Below the pieces are notes generated by a model. It ran no database searches, was not told the DNA's origin, and saw only the letters and a list, made by a program, of their open reading frames with translations. Both the position numbers and the translations under genes were made by a program. A stretch of DNA of 64,000 nt, taken from contig NZ_JASISO010000014.1 in the NCBI RefSeq assembly GCF_030063135.1, positions 1-64,000 on the forward strand. Direction: 5' to 3'. Within the stretch, counting starts at the first letter, position 1; each line of letters begins with the position of its first letter. Source of the DNA: Streptomyces sp. G-G2 (lineage in GTDB: Bacteria > Actinomycetota > Actinomycetes > Streptomycetales > Streptomycetaceae). Below are positions 1 to 14,323 of the stretch, in pieces.

Positions 1-97
1 AAGGCTCCCAGTAGACGACTGGGTTGATAGGCCAGATGTGGAAGCCCGGCAACGGGTGGAGCTGACTGGTACTAATAGGCCGAGGGCTTGTCCTCAG
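1..97 (+). rRNA. 23S rRNA, 3' end (partial)
   Basis: The window opens inside the conserved 3' end of 23S rRNA. The stretch containing ACTAATAGGCCGAGG is the typical actinomycete 23S tail and is followed by the expected short 23S-5S spacer. The 5' part lies outside the window and the exact 3' end is approximate. It forms one operon with the 5S gene and the tRNA that follow. Confidence 0.95.
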
Positions 98-169
98 TTG
101 CTCGCGTCCACTGTGTTAGTTCTGAAGTAACGAACTGTGCCTATATCCGGTTTGGTTAACTTCATAGAG

Positions 170-286
170 TTTCGGTGGTCATAGCGTTAGGGAAACGCCC
201 GGTTACATTTCGAACCCGGAAGCTAAGCCTTTCAGCGCCGATGGTACTGCAGGGGGGACCCTGTGGGAGAGTAGGACGCCGCCGAA
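170..286 (+). rRNA. 5S rRNA
   Basis: A 117-nt sequence beginning TTCGGTGGTCATAGCG and ending GACGCCGCCGAA matches Streptomyces 5S rRNA. The two ends pair to form helix I, and the conserved internal segments (CCCGGTTACATTTCGAACC and GATGGTACTGCAGGGGGG) are present. It lies about 70 nt after the 23S end, as expected for the last rRNA of a bacterial operon. Confidence 0.97.
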
Positions 287-292
287 CAACCC

Positions 293-368
293 GCCCTTTT
301 AGCTCAGTCGGTAGAGCGTCTCCATGGTAAGGAGAAGGTCAACGGTTCGATTCCGTTAAAGGGCTCCA
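293..368 (+). tRNA. tRNA-Thr (anticodon GGT)
   Basis: A complete 76-nt cloverleaf follows 5S by only 6 nt, so it is probably co-transcribed with the rRNA. The acceptor stem is GCCCTTT (293-299) with AAAGGGC (358-364). The D arm is GCTC-AGTCGGTA-GAGC. The anticodon stem TCTCC/GGAGA encloses the loop ATGGTAA, giving anticodon GGT, and the T arm is AACGG-TTCGATT-CCGTT. CCA is encoded at 366-368. Confidence 0.95.
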
Positions 369-373
369 AAGAA

Positions 374-403
374 AAAGGCCCCCACCAATTGGTGGGGGCC
401 TTT
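374..403 (+). terminator. Rho-independent terminator of the rRNA-tRNA operon
   Basis: A perfect 30-bp palindrome centred at 388.5 (AAAGGCCCCCACC, then AATT, then its complement ending CCTTT) follows the tRNA by 5 nt and is followed by TTTCTT. This is a classic strong intrinsic terminator for the rRNA operon. Confidence 0.93.
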
Positions 404-429
404 CTTGCGTTCCCCGGCAGGTTCGCCGG

Positions 430-560
430 AGGAACGACCAGTAGTAGCCGACGCGGCCGTCGAGGAGTTCACGGCTCGTGTCCAGCTGATCGGCGTGCCG
501 GGCCGTTTCCTCGATCATGTGGATCAGCATCCAGCGCAGCGAGGCAGCGCCGGACGTGAA
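430..560 (-). pseudogene. Remnant of a DinB/DUF664 family gene (C-terminal end)
   Basis: On the minus strand, translation of about 430-545 gives a segment containing SLRWMLIHMIEETARHADQL and ending in DGRVG. This is the characteristic C-terminus of DinB-like DUF664 proteins (a metal-dependent four-helix fold). The rest of the family, about 120 residues of N-terminal sequence, is absent: upstream the frame becomes low-complexity Arg/Pro sequence with no DinB features. I read it as a decayed fragment left beside the rRNA operon. Apart from this remnant and the two terminators, I see nothing else in 369-758. Confidence 0.6.
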
Positions 561-718
561 TGCCGTGCCGCGGCCGACGGACGGCCCGCGGCGCACCCGG
601 CACAGGGGCTGCCCCAAGGGGCCAGGGTGTCGAGCGGGAGCGCGAGGGCGCGGGTGGAGCGGACCTCGGGAGACGGCAAGCGGTGTTCGCACGCGCCGGC
701 CTCCGCGATACGGGCGGC

Positions 719-752
719 TTCCGGGGCCCCGGGGGCTCCTGGGGCCCCGGAA
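719..752 (-). terminator. Terminator hairpin after osaC
   Basis: A perfect 12-bp GC-rich stem (TTCCGGGGCCCC / GGGGCCCCGGAA) with a 10-nt loop lies 7 nt beyond the osaC stop codon on the minus strand. There is no long T-run, which is normal for Streptomyces terminators. Confidence 0.7.
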
Positions 753-758
753 GGACGG

Positions 759-3281
759 TCAGTCTCCCGGGCGCGGCTGGGGGACGCGGAAGGCGAGGAT
801 GGCCATGTCGTCCGAGGCGGGTTCGGCGGCGAAGCGTTCCACCGCGCGCAGGACGCGCGCGGCCACCGCGCCCGCGGTCAGGCCCGTACAGGTGGTCAGG
901 ACCTCGGCGAGGCCGTCGTCGCCGAGCATCCGGGTGCCCTCGCGGCGTTCGGTCACGCCGTCCGTGACGCAGAGCAGGACATCGCCCGGGTCCAGGGTCA
1001 GGGTCTGCTCGTAGAGGTCGAGGTCCTCGATCACGCCGAGCAGGGGCTGGGGTTCCGCGGCCGGGACGACCTCGCCGTCGGGGCGCAGGCGCAGCGGGAG
1101 CGGGTGGCCCGCGCAGACCACCTTCATCAGGGCGCTGCCGTCGGGCTGCGGGTGGAGCTCTCCGTAGAGGAGGGTGAGGAAGCGGCTGCGGGCGCCCTCG
1201 TCGAGGATGGCCGCGTTGAGGCGCTCCAGGACCGCCGGGCCGCCGAGGCCCTCACGGGCGAGCAGGCGCAGCGCGTGCCGGGCGAGGCCGGTGACCGCCG
1301 CGGCTTCTGGGCCCGTACCGCAGACGTCGCCGATGGCGAAGCCGTACACACCGGTGCGGATCGGGAAGACGTCGTAGAAGTCGCCGCCCACCTCGTTGCC
1401 CTCGCCCGCCGCGCGGTAGATGACCTCGACCTCGATGCCGGGGATGGCGGGGGAGCCGGGCGGGAGGAGGCTGCGCTGGAGCGAGCGGCTGATCGCGGTG
1501 CGCTCGGAGTAGAGGCGGGCGTTGTCGAGGGCGAGGGCGGCCCGGCGCGAGAGGTCCTCGGCGAGTTCGAGGATCTCCTGGCGGAAGTGGTCCTCGCTGG
1601 GCTTGCCGAGGGTGAGCAGGCCGATGACGCGGTTGCGGGCCATCAGGGGCAGGACGACGGTCTCGCCGCCGACGGCCTCGGCGGCCTCGGGCCAGGGGCG
1701 GGCGCCCGCCTCGCGGAGGGCTTCCGGCGGGAGGACCCGGGACAGCAGGACCTTGAGGTCGTCGATGCGTTCCTCGTCCTCGTGCAGGACGAAGGAGAGG
1801 AAGGGGTCCGAGGACTGGTCGGCGATCGTGTAGACGGCACACCAGGTGGCCAGGGTCGGCACCGTCATCTGTGCCATCAGCGCGAGGGTCTGATCGCGGT
1901 CGAGGGTGCCCGCGAGCAGGTCGGAGGCCTCGACGAGGAAGGAGAGGGAGCCGCGGCGCAGGCGTTCCAGCTCGCCGAGGCGGGCGGACTCGACGGCGAG
2001 GGCGATCCGGTCGGCCGCGAACTGCAGGCGCACGGCGTCCTCGTTGGAGTAGCGGCCCGGGCCCTCGGCGGCGATGCCGAGGGAGCCGGTGAGGCGGCCC
2101 TCGACCTTGAGGGGGACGGTGACCGCGGAGCGCATGCCGGTGGATTCCAGCAGCGGGACGGCCCCGGGGACGGCGGCGAGGTCGTCGTGGACCGCGGGCA
2201 TCCGGGCGGAGCCGTACCGGTTGGTGCCCGCCTCGACGGGGACGCGGGCGAAGCGCTGGCGGGTGGAGGGCAGGCCGGTGGTGGCCCGTACCTCCAGTTC
2301 GGTCTCGTCGTCGGTGGCCAGCAGGAGGAAGGCGGAGTCGGCGTCGAGGAGGTCGCGGGCGCGTTCCACGGTGCGCTGGAGCAGGCCGTCGAGGTCGTCG
2401 GGGGCGGGGGAGCCGATGAAGATCTCGAAGGGGTCCACGGCGCGCTGCTCGGTCAGCTGGCTCCCGTCGACGGGAACCCTGACCGGGGTCTGCAGGAGGG
2501 CGCGCTCGTCGTCGTGGACGAGCAGGCAGACGATGGAGGGCTCGCCGTGGGCGTCGCGAACGCGCAGGTGGGAGGCGTAGACGGGGATGACCCGGCCGTC
2601 GGCGCCGCGGAGGCCGTAGCTGCCCTCCCAGCGGGACAGGCGCAGGGCCTCGGCGATGCCGGTGCCGGTGCCGGGGGTCTGGGGCCAGGCGGCGAGTTCG
2701 GCGAGGGGACGCCCCACGGTCTTCTCGCCGGGGTGGCCGAACATCTGCTCGGCGTCATCGTTCCAGGCGCTGATCCGGTCCGTGCCGTCGATCTGGACGA
2801 CGGCGACCCGTACGCGGCTCTCGGCGAGGGGCAGCAGCTGGTCGGGGACCACGGGCCCGGCGGAGCGGGTACCGACCGGACGGTCCGGGAGGTCGAGGCG
2901 GAACCACACGTGTTTGTGGGTGGAGGTGTACTCCACGCCCCAGCGGGTGGCGAGGGCGGCGCAGAGCATCAGGCCGCGGCCGCTCTCGCGGTCCGGGTCG
3001 GCGTACGGCCGGTCTCCCGGGTACTGGAGCGGGAGGGCGCGTTCCGGATAGCGGTCGGCGACCTCCACGCGTACGCCGTCCTCGGCGCGCAGGCACAGGA
3101 CCTCGGCCCGGGTTCCGGCGTGCACCACCGCGTTGGTGACCAGCTCGCTGGTGAGGACCACGGCGTCGTCGACGATGTCCGCGAAGCCCCAGCCGTGCAG
3201 GGTGTCGCGGACGAAAGCGCGGGCGGCGGCGACCGAGCGCCCGAGTGGATCGAAGTTGGCAGCCGCCCGTGCCGTGATCAC
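759..3281 (-). CDS. osaC: OsaC-like multidomain sigma-factor regulator (HATPase, PAS, GAF, PP2C phosphatase)
   Basis: This 840-residue soluble protein combines an N-terminal RsbW-type anti-sigma HATPase domain (about 1-130, with LTSELVTNAVVHAG), a PAS domain (about 155-260), two GAF-like sensor domains (about 300-620) and a C-terminal SpoIIE-type PP2C phosphatase (about 640-840, with GGDFYDVF and VTDGVTER). The architecture and its place divergent from the hybrid kinase match S. coelicolor OsaC, which modulates sigma-B after osmotic stress; the role here is inferred from that. The GTG start at 3281 is preceded by AGGAG at 3286-3290, and translation then begins VITARAAANFDP. Upstream in-frame codons have no ribosome site. 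A terminator hairpin follows at 719-752. Catalytic Asp residues typical of PP2C are visible, so phosphatase activity is likely. Symbol assigned by synteny. Confidence 0.88.
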   Translation of the reverse strand: MITARAAANFDPLGRSVAAARAFVRDTLHGWGFADIVDDAVVLTSELVTNAVVHAGTRAEVLCLRAEDGVRVEVADRYPERALPLQYPGDRPYADPDRESGRGLMLCAALATRWGVEYTSTHKHVWFRLDLPDRPVGTRSAGPVVPDQLLPLAESRVRVAVVQIDGTDRISAWNDDAEQMFGHPGEKTVGRPLAELAAWPQTPGTGTGIAEALRLSRWEGSYGLRGADGRVIPVYASHLRVRDAHGEPSIVCLLVHDDERALLQTPVRVPVDGSQLTEQRAVDPFEIFIGSPAPDDLDGLLQRTVERARDLLDADSAFLLLATDDETELEVRATTGLPSTRQRFARVPVEAGTNRYGSARMPAVHDDLAAVPGAVPLLESTGMRSAVTVPLKVEGRLTGSLGIAAEGPGRYSNEDAVRLQFAADRIALAVESARLGELERLRRGSLSFLVEASDLLAGTLDRDQTLALMAQMTVPTLATWCAVYTIADQSSDPFLSFVLHEDEERIDDLKVLLSRVLPPEALREAGARPWPEAAEAVGGETVVLPLMARNRVIGLLTLGKPSEDHFRQEILELAEDLSRRAALALDNARLYSERTAISRSLQRSLLPPGSPAIPGIEVEVIYRAAGEGNEVGGDFYDVFPIRTGVYGFAIGDVCGTGPEAAAVTGLARHALRLLAREGLGGPAVLERLNAAILDEGARSRFLTLLYGELHPQPDGSALMKVVCAGHPLPLRLRPDGEVVPAAEPQPLLGVIEDLDLYEQTLTLDPGDVLLCVTDGVTERREGTRMLGDDGLAEVLTTCTGLTAGAVAARVLRAVERFAAEPASDDMAILAFRVPQPRPGD

Positions 3282-3505
3282 AAGTCTCCTTCGCCGCGGT
3301 TGGACATCGGGTGCCAGGTTACTTACCTTCGCGGGCGGTGCGGTGCGGTCGTCCGGTATTCCCTCCACAGGGTGCGGACAGTGTGCGAAGGTGCCGAAGT
3401 GTTATGGCCTGGTTCGGCCGGGGTGAAACACTGGGCAGGCTTGGAGAACCGGGTCGCACGAAGTCAGAGGCCTGGTGGGCGGTCGACCCTTTCGGGAGGG
3501 ACACG
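3282..3505. promoter_or_regulatory. Divergent osaC/osaA control region
   Basis: These 224 bp separate the divergent osaC and osaA start codons and must contain both promoters. On the minus strand a TAACCT hexamer (about 3317-3322) could be a -10 for osaC. I found no convincing sigma-B type promoter (GTTT and GGGTAT pair) by eye on either strand. Confidence 0.4.
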
Positions 3506-9070
<5,565 letters not shown>

Positions 9071-9119
9071 TCGACTGGAGAGCGAAGAGATATCAATTGC
9101 TGACGCAGTGTGTCCGCAC

Positions 9120-9169
9120 CGGTGTGGGAGAGCGGTATACGGGGAACCTTCTGCTCCCCCACACCGTTT
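9120..9169 (+). terminator. Hairpin between osaA and osaB
   Basis: CGGTGTGGGAG (9120-9130) pairs with CTCCCCCACACCG (9154-9166), allowing a two-base bulge, and is followed by TTTCT. It sits 50 bp after the osaA stop and resembles an intrinsic terminator or attenuator that would limit read-through into osaB. Confidence 0.65.
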
Positions 9170-9344
9170 CTGCTTCGTGCACAGTGACATCCTGGTGACA
9201 GGGTGTGGCGATCTCGGGACTGGGGCTACGATGACCGGCACAAGGACGGACGGCGCACGGAAGCCGCCCGCTGGGGCGGGACCCGGGCTGAGCGCTGGCG
9301 CCAGGATCCGGGGAGGCCCCATGCCGGGGCGAGGAGGACAGGGC

Positions 9345-10025
9345 ATGGTGCAGAAGGCCAAGATCCTCCTGGTCGACGACCGGCCGGAGAATCTGCTGGC
9401 GCTGGAGGCCATCCTCTCCGCGCTCGATCAGACACTGGTCAGGGCGTCGTCGGGGGAGGAAGCGCTCAAGGCGCTGCTGACAGACGATTTCGCGGTCATC
9501 CTGCTGGATGTGCAGATGCCCGGGATGGACGGGTTCGAGACGGCCGCGCACATCAAGCGGCGGGAGCGGACCCGGGACATCCCGATCATCTTCCTCACCG
9601 CGATCAACCACGGTCCGCACCACACGTTCCGGGGCTATGCCGCCGGGGCGGTGGACTACATCTCCAAGCCCTTCGACCCGTGGGTGCTGCGGGCCAAGGT
9701 CTCGGTCTTCGTCGAGCTGTACACGAAGAACTGCCAGCTGCGGGAGCAGGCGTCGCTGCTGCGCCTCCAGCTGGAGGGCGGCGGCTCGGGCGACGTCGAG
9801 GGCAAGGAGACGGCGGGGCTGCTGGCCGAGCTGTCCGCCCGGCTCGCGGCCGTCGAGGAGCAGGCGGAAGCGCTCACCAAGCAGCTCGGTGAGGAAGCGG
9901 CCGATCCGGCCGTGGTCGCCACCGCCGCGCACCTGGAACGGAAGCTGACCGGACTGCGGCGGGCGCTGGACGCGCTGGAGCCCGGCACGGGCGGCGGGCC
10001 GTCGATCCTGCCCGCGCAGCTCTGA
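9345..10025 (+). CDS. osaB: OsaB-like response regulator (receiver plus coiled coil, no HTH)
   Basis: A 226-residue response regulator. The receiver domain (about 5-125) has acidic residues D11/D12, phospho-acceptor D55 in ILLDVQMPGMDG, and the conserved Lys in YISKPFDP. The C-terminal 100 residues are helical and Leu/Glu-rich (probable coiled coil) and contain no recognisable DNA-binding domain. This fits S. coelicolor OsaB, the partner of the OsaA hybrid kinase in osmoadaptation. The ATG at 9345 has GAGGAGG at 9331-9337; longer in-frame versions reaching back to 9108 lack ribosome sites. A hairpin at 9120-9169 separates it from osaA, and a TACGAT hexamer at 9227-9232 may be its own -10. Confidence 0.88.
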   Translation: MVQKAKILLVDDRPENLLALEAILSALDQTLVRASSGEEALKALLTDDFAVILLDVQMPGMDGFETAAHIKRRERTRDIPIIFLTAINHGPHHTFRGYAAGAVDYISKPFDPWVLRAKVSVFVELYTKNCQLREQASLLRLQLEGGGSGDVEGKETAGLLAELSARLAAVEEQAEALTKQLGEEAADPAVVATAAHLERKLTGLRRALDALEPGTGGGPSILPAQL

Positions 10026-10036
10026 GGGAACGGGCT

Positions 10037-10124
10037 GAGCGGGCGGGCCGGGCGGACGGGTTGAGCGGACGGGTTGAGCGGACGAGCCCGTCGGCCCGGC
10101 CGTCCGGCCCGCCCCGGCCCGCTC
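10037..10124 (+). terminator. GC-rich inverted repeat after osaB, with 13-bp tandem repeat
   Basis: The arm beginning GAGCGGGCGGGCCGGGCGG at 10037 is nearly complementary to the arm ending at 10124. Between the arms lie two exact copies of GCGGACGGGTTGA (10052-10064 and 10065-10077) plus a partial third. It probably acts as the osaB terminator; the pairing is imperfect. Confidence 0.5.
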
Positions 10125-10227
10125 GGTGAGTCCGCGTCAGGTCTGGCCGTACGTCAGATGACGCACGGGGACTCCGACACGAACGGGTGAAGGGGTGGGC
10201 ACGCGTGTCCACCGGCGTGCGCACCGG

Positions 10228-10233
10228 TAACCT
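10228..10233 (+). promoter_or_regulatory. -10 hexamer, leaderless-type start of ftsK
   Basis: TAACCT lies 7 nt before the ATG at 10241, so transcription would begin at or next to the start codon. No Shine-Dalgarno sequence is present. Confidence 0.5.
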
Positions 10234-10240
10234 CGGGGCC

Positions 10241-13057
10241 ATGGCCTCACGTACGTCCGGCAAGGGTTCCCAGAGCGCCGCGGGTGCCGCGAAAGCCCGC
10301 ACCGGCCGTACGACGGCGCCGGCGAAGAAGGGTGCCGCGCCCTCGGGAAAGCCGCCCGCGAAGAGGGCCGCGGCCGCCAAGCGCGGCCCGGTCAGGAAAA
10401 CCGCGCCCAAGCCCGCACCGTCCCCCACCGGGGGCGTGGTGCGGCTGGTGCGCGCGATGTGGCTCGGCCTCGCGCACGCCATCGGCGCCGTCTTCCGCGG
10501 CATGGGCCGCGGGGCGAAGAACCTCGACCCGGCCCACCGCAAGGACGGGGTGGGGCTGCTCCTGCTAGCCCTCGCGCTGATCGTCGCCGCCGGAACCTGG
10601 TCGAATCTGAGCGGTCCCGTCGGGGATCTGGTCACGATGCTGATCACCGGTGCCTTCGGACGCCTCGATCTGCTCGTCCCGGTCCTGCTCGGCGTCATGG
10701 CGGTCCGCTTCATCCGCCACCCCGAGCAGAGCGACGCCAACGGCCGGATCGGCGTCGGGCTGACCGCCCTGGTGATCGGGGTCCTCGGCCTGGTCCACAT
10801 CGCCTGCGGCGCGCCCGGCCGGGACGAGGGCACCACCGCCATGCAGAACGCGGGCGGACTGATCGGGTGGGGCGCCTCCAAACCCCTCATCTTCACCATG
10901 GGCGCGCCGCTGGCCGTGCCCATGCTGGTGCTGCTCACCGTCTTCGGACTGCTCGTGGTCACCGCCACCCCCGTCAACGCGATCCCGCACCGGCTCCGCA
11001 GGCTGGGCATCCGGCTCGGCGTGATCGCGCCGAACGCCTACGACGAGGCCTACGCGCGCCAGGAGGGCGAGCGGCACGATCCCGAGCGGTGGAGGGCCTC
11101 CGGGCAGGGCCCCGCGGGACCTGCGGACCCGGCCGACCCGGAGGGCTCCGCCGAGGAGGAGGCGCTGGCCGCCCGGCGGCGCAGGCCCCGGCGCGCGCCG
11201 GGGCGCCCCGCCATGGACCGGGAGATGGACGCGGTGGACGTGGCCGCCGCGGCGGCGGCCGCCCTGGACGGGGCGGTGTACGGCGGAATGCCACCCTCCC
11301 CCCTGGTCGCCGACCTCACGCACGGGCTCACCCCGGGGCGCGAGGGAGCGGAGATCACCACACCGGTGCCGCTGCCGCCCGCCCGTGAGGAACGCGGCGA
11401 GCGCGGGCGGACGGGCGCCCCGGTGATCCCGCCCGTCCCCGCGACCCCGCCGACCGCGGCTCCGCCCGCCGCCGTCCCGGCCGCGGCGTCGGCCGCGCCC
11501 GTCGGCGTTCCCGACCTCACCAAGACCCCGCCGCAGACCCAGCAGCTGCCGCCGCGCGCCGAGCAGCTCCAGCTGCGCGGGGACATCACCTACTCGCTGC
11601 CCTCCCTCGACCTGCTGGAGCGCGGCGGCCCGGGCAAGACCCGCAGCGCCGCCAACGACGCGGTCGTCGCCTCGCTGAGCAACGTCTTCATGGAGTTCAA
11701 GGTCGACGCGAAGGTCACCGGCTTCACCCGGGGCCCGACGGTCACCCGCTACGAGGTGGAGCTGGGCCCCGCGGTGAAGGTCGAGCGGATCACCGCCCTG
11801 GCCAAGAACATCGCCTACGCCGTGGCCTCGCCGGACGTCCGGATCATCAGCCCGATCCCCGGCAAGTCGGCGGTCGGCATCGAGATCCCGAACACCGACC
11901 GCGAGATGGTGAACCTGGGCGACGTACTGCGCCTCGCGGACGCCGCCGAGGACGACCACCCGATGCTCGTCGCGCTCGGCAAGGACGTCGAGGGCGGCTA
12001 CGTCATGGCCAACCTCGCGAAGATGCCGCACGTGCTGGTCGCCGGAGCCACCGGCTCCGGAAAGTCCTCCTGCATCAACTGCCTGATCACCTCGGTGATG
12101 GTGCGGGCCACCCCGGAGGACGTCCGGATGGTGCTGGTCGACCCCAAGCGCGTCGAGCTCACGGCGTACGAGGGCATCCCGCACCTGATCACGCCGATCA
12201 TCACCAACCCCAAGCGGGCCGCCGAGGCCCTCCAGTGGGTCGTGCGCGAGATGGACCTGCGCTACGACGACCTGGCGGCCTTCGGGTACCGGCACATCGA
12301 CGACTTCAACAAGGCCATCCGCGACGGCAAGATCAAACTGCCGCCGGGCAGCGAGCGGGAGCTGAGCCCCTACCCGTACCTGCTGGTGATCGTCGACGAG
12401 CTGGCCGACCTGATGATGGTCGCGCCGCGCGACGTCGAGGACTCGATCGTCCGCATCACCCAGCTGGCCCGCGCGGCGGGCATCCACCTGGTGCTCGCCA
12501 CCCAGCGCCCCTCGGTGGACGTGGTCACCGGACTGATCAAGGCGAACGTGCCCTCGCGGCTGGCCTTCGCCACCTCCTCGCTCGCCGACAGCCGGGTCAT
12601 CCTCGACCAGCCCGGCGCCGAGAAGCTCATCGGCAAGGGCGACGGGCTGTTCCTGCCGATGGGGGCGAACAAGCCCACCCGGCTCCAGGGCGCCTTCGTC
12701 ACCGAAGAGGAGATCCAAGGGATCGTCCAGCACTGCAAGGACCAGATGGCTCCCGTCTTCCGGGAGGACGTCACCGTCGGGCAGAAGCAGAAGAAGGAGA
12801 TCGACGAGGAGATCGGCGACGACCTCGACCTGCTGTGCCAGGCGGCGGAGCTGGTGGTCACCACCCAGTTCGGCTCCACCTCGATGCTCCAGCGCAAGCT
12901 GCGGGTCGGCTTCGCCAAGGCCGGACGGCTGATGGACCTGATGGAGTCGCGGGGCATCGTGGGGCCGAGCGAGGGCTCCAAGGCACGCGACGTGATGGTC
13001 AAGGCGGACGAGCTGGACGGGGTGCTCGCGGTGATCCGGGGGGAGACCGGATCGTGA
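10241..13057 (+). CDS. ftsK: DNA translocase FtsK
   Basis: A 938-residue FtsK/SpoIIIE translocase that pumps chromosomal DNA through closing septa, in Streptomyces mainly during sporulation septation. The N-terminus is Ala/Lys-rich and is followed by several membrane spans (about 100-270), a variable Pro/Ala-rich linker (about 280-450), and the motor domain with Walker A GATGSGKSS (near residue 606) and Walker B-like LLVIVDELADLMM. The C-terminal gamma winged-helix domain is present (TTQFGSTSMLQRKLRVG). The start was set at ATG 10241 because a TAACCT -10 lies 7 nt upstream and the usual FtsK N-terminus MASRT follows. It is preceded by osaB, as in other streptomycetes. Confidence 0.96.
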   Translation: MASRTSGKGSQSAAGAAKARTGRTTAPAKKGAAPSGKPPAKRAAAAKRGPVRKTAPKPAPSPTGGVVRLVRAMWLGLAHAIGAVFRGMGRGAKNLDPAHRKDGVGLLLLALALIVAAGTWSNLSGPVGDLVTMLITGAFGRLDLLVPVLLGVMAVRFIRHPEQSDANGRIGVGLTALVIGVLGLVHIACGAPGRDEGTTAMQNAGGLIGWGASKPLIFTMGAPLAVPMLVLLTVFGLLVVTATPVNAIPHRLRRLGIRLGVIAPNAYDEAYARQEGERHDPERWRASGQGPAGPADPADPEGSAEEEALAARRRRPRRAPGRPAMDREMDAVDVAAAAAAALDGAVYGGMPPSPLVADLTHGLTPGREGAEITTPVPLPPAREERGERGRTGAPVIPPVPATPPTAAPPAAVPAAASAAPVGVPDLTKTPPQTQQLPPRAEQLQLRGDITYSLPSLDLLERGGPGKTRSAANDAVVASLSNVFMEFKVDAKVTGFTRGPTVTRYEVELGPAVKVERITALAKNIAYAVASPDVRIISPIPGKSAVGIEIPNTDREMVNLGDVLRLADAAEDDHPMLVALGKDVEGGYVMANLAKMPHVLVAGATGSGKSSCINCLITSVMVRATPEDVRMVLVDPKRVELTAYEGIPHLITPIITNPKRAAEALQWVVREMDLRYDDLAAFGYRHIDDFNKAIRDGKIKLPPGSERELSPYPYLLVIVDELADLMMVAPRDVEDSIVRITQLARAAGIHLVLATQRPSVDVVTGLIKANVPSRLAFATSSLADSRVILDQPGAEKLIGKGDGLFLPMGANKPTRLQGAFVTEEEIQGIVQHCKDQMAPVFREDVTVGQKQKKEIDEEIGDDLDLLCQAAELVVTTQFGSTSMLQRKLRVGFAKAGRLMDLMESRGIVGPSEGSKARDVMVKADELDGVLAVIRGETGS

Positions 13058-13225
13058 CCCGGTCGTAAAGAATCCGAGGGCAACCGTTTCCCCTGGCGGC
13101 TCGTCAAGTTGAGGGAAGGGGACGGCGCCGTGCGCGCCGCCCTCTCGGATCCCGTAGAGATCCGGTACGGATCCGCCGTGGGAGTCCCGGCGCCATACGG
13201 ATGGCGTACGGAGGCTTCCCTCCGG

Positions 13226-13256
13226 TTGCTCCACCCTTTCGTCACCCCCCTAGACT
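13226..13256 (+). promoter_or_regulatory. Putative vegetative promoter of the RodZ-like gene
   Basis: TTGCTC (13226-13231) and TAGACT (13251-13256) are separated by 19 bp and lie 41 bp before the GTG at 13297. A GAAAGG ribosome site at 13284-13289 follows. Called from the hexamers alone. Confidence 0.45.
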
Positions 13257-13296
13257 GGACATCCAGCAGGTGGCTACACGCTCGAAAGGCGCCCTC

Positions 13297-14187
13297 GTGT
13301 CCATCGGCAACTCCAAATCCCCCGAAGATGACCGGCCTTCGACCGACACCGACGACGTGATCGTCGAGCGGCCCGCGGCCGGTCCGTCCATCGGGACGGC
13401 CCTCCAGCAGGCCCGGATCGCCGCCGGGCTCACCGTCGACGAGGTCAGTTCCACCACCCGCGTGCGCATCCCGATCGTGCACGCGATCGAGCAGGACGAC
13501 TTCACGCGCTGCGGCGGCGACGTCTACGCCCGCGGCCACATCCGTACGCTCGCCCGCGCCGTGCACCTTGATCCGGAACCCCTGGTCGAGAGCTACGACG
13601 CGGCTCACGGCGGCCGTCCGGCCCCCACCCCCGCCGCCCCCATGTTCGAAGCGGAACGCATCCGCCCCGAGCGGCAGCGGCCCAACTGGACCGCGGCCAT
13701 GGTCGCGGCGATCGTCGCCGTGATCGGCTTCGTGGGCTTCACCGCCCTCAAGGGCGGCGGCGACGACACCAAGCGGCCGGTGGCGGAAGGTTCCGCCTCC
13801 CCGCAGGCCGCACCCAAGCAGCCCGGCGTGAAACCGGCGGTCCCGCCCCAGAAGCTCCCCCAGGCACCCAAGCCGGAGCCCTCGGACAGCGCCCTCGCGG
13901 CCGCTCCCAAGGACATGGTCACGGTCGTCCTGACGGCCAGTACCGGCGAGAGCTGGATCTCCGCGAAGGACCACAGTGGTCGCCTGCTCTTCGACGGAAC
14001 CCTCCTGCCCGGTGACTCCAAGACCTTCACCGACAAGCAGTCCATCGATCTCGTACTCGGCGACGCCGGGGCCGTCCAGCTCTTCGTGAACGGCAAGGAG
14101 ATCAAGGGCGGGTTCCAGTCGGGGCAGGTGGAACGCCTCACCTACACCAAGGACGATCCGCGTCAGGGCACCGCCCAGGCGGGCTGA
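13297..14187 (+). CDS. RodZ-like HTH membrane protein (HTH_25/DUF4115)
   Basis: A 296-residue bitopic protein. A cytoplasmic helix-turn-helix domain (about 25-95, with [20 protein letters not shown]) is followed by a Pro-rich linker, one membrane span (about 128-147, [16 protein letters not shown]), an extracellular Pro/Lys linker and a C-terminal beta domain of the DUF4115 type. This layout is that of RodZ, which links MreB to the cell-wall machinery; in Streptomyces the exact role is not something I can establish. The GTG start at 13297 has GAAAGG at 13284-13289. It lies between ftsK and rimO, a conserved arrangement. Confidence 0.8.
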   Translation: MSIGNSKSPEDDRPSTDTDDVIVERPAAGPSIGTALQQARIAAGLTVDEVSSTTRVRIPIVHAIEQDDFTRCGGDVYARGHIRTLARAVHLDPEPLVESYDAAHGGRPAPTPAAPMFEAERIRPERQRPNWTAAMVAAIVAVIGFVGFTALKGGGDDTKRPVAEGSASPQAAPKQPGVKPAVPPQKLPQAPKPEPSDSALAAAPKDMVTVVLTASTGESWISAKDHSGRLLFDGTLLPGDSKTFTDKQSIDLVLGDAGAVQLFVNGKEIKGGFQSGQVERLTYTKDDPRQGTAQAG

Positions 14188-14310
14188 CCGGCCGTTCCAC
14201 CCGTTTTCACCTGCGGTTTCCACAGACCCCGGGGTGCGGCGCCGCGCCCCGGGGCACCCGCCGGCGGGACCCGGCCCCGGACGGGGGCGGGGGCCGGTGC
14301 CGGGACGAAG

Positions 14311-14316
14311 TAGTCT
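14311..14316 (+). promoter_or_regulatory. -10 hexamer, leaderless-type start of rimO
   Basis: TAGTCT lies exactly 7 nt before the ATG at 14324, and no ribosome site is present, indicating a leaderless transcript for the rimO-pgsA-cinA operon. Confidence 0.55.
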
Positions 14317-14323
14317 TGAGTCC

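Noticed and set aside
293..368. tRNA-Thr as an integration site for a mobile element
   Set aside because: There is no integrase, no repeated 3' tRNA end downstream and no phage genes nearby in the window.
3282..3505. Sigma-B promoters for osaC/osaA
   Set aside because: I searched for the GTTT...GGGTAT pair on both strands and found no convincing match at the right spacing.
10565..13234. Long open frame antisense to ftsK
   Set aside because: It is an antisense shadow of the FtsK motor domain, with no homologous motif.
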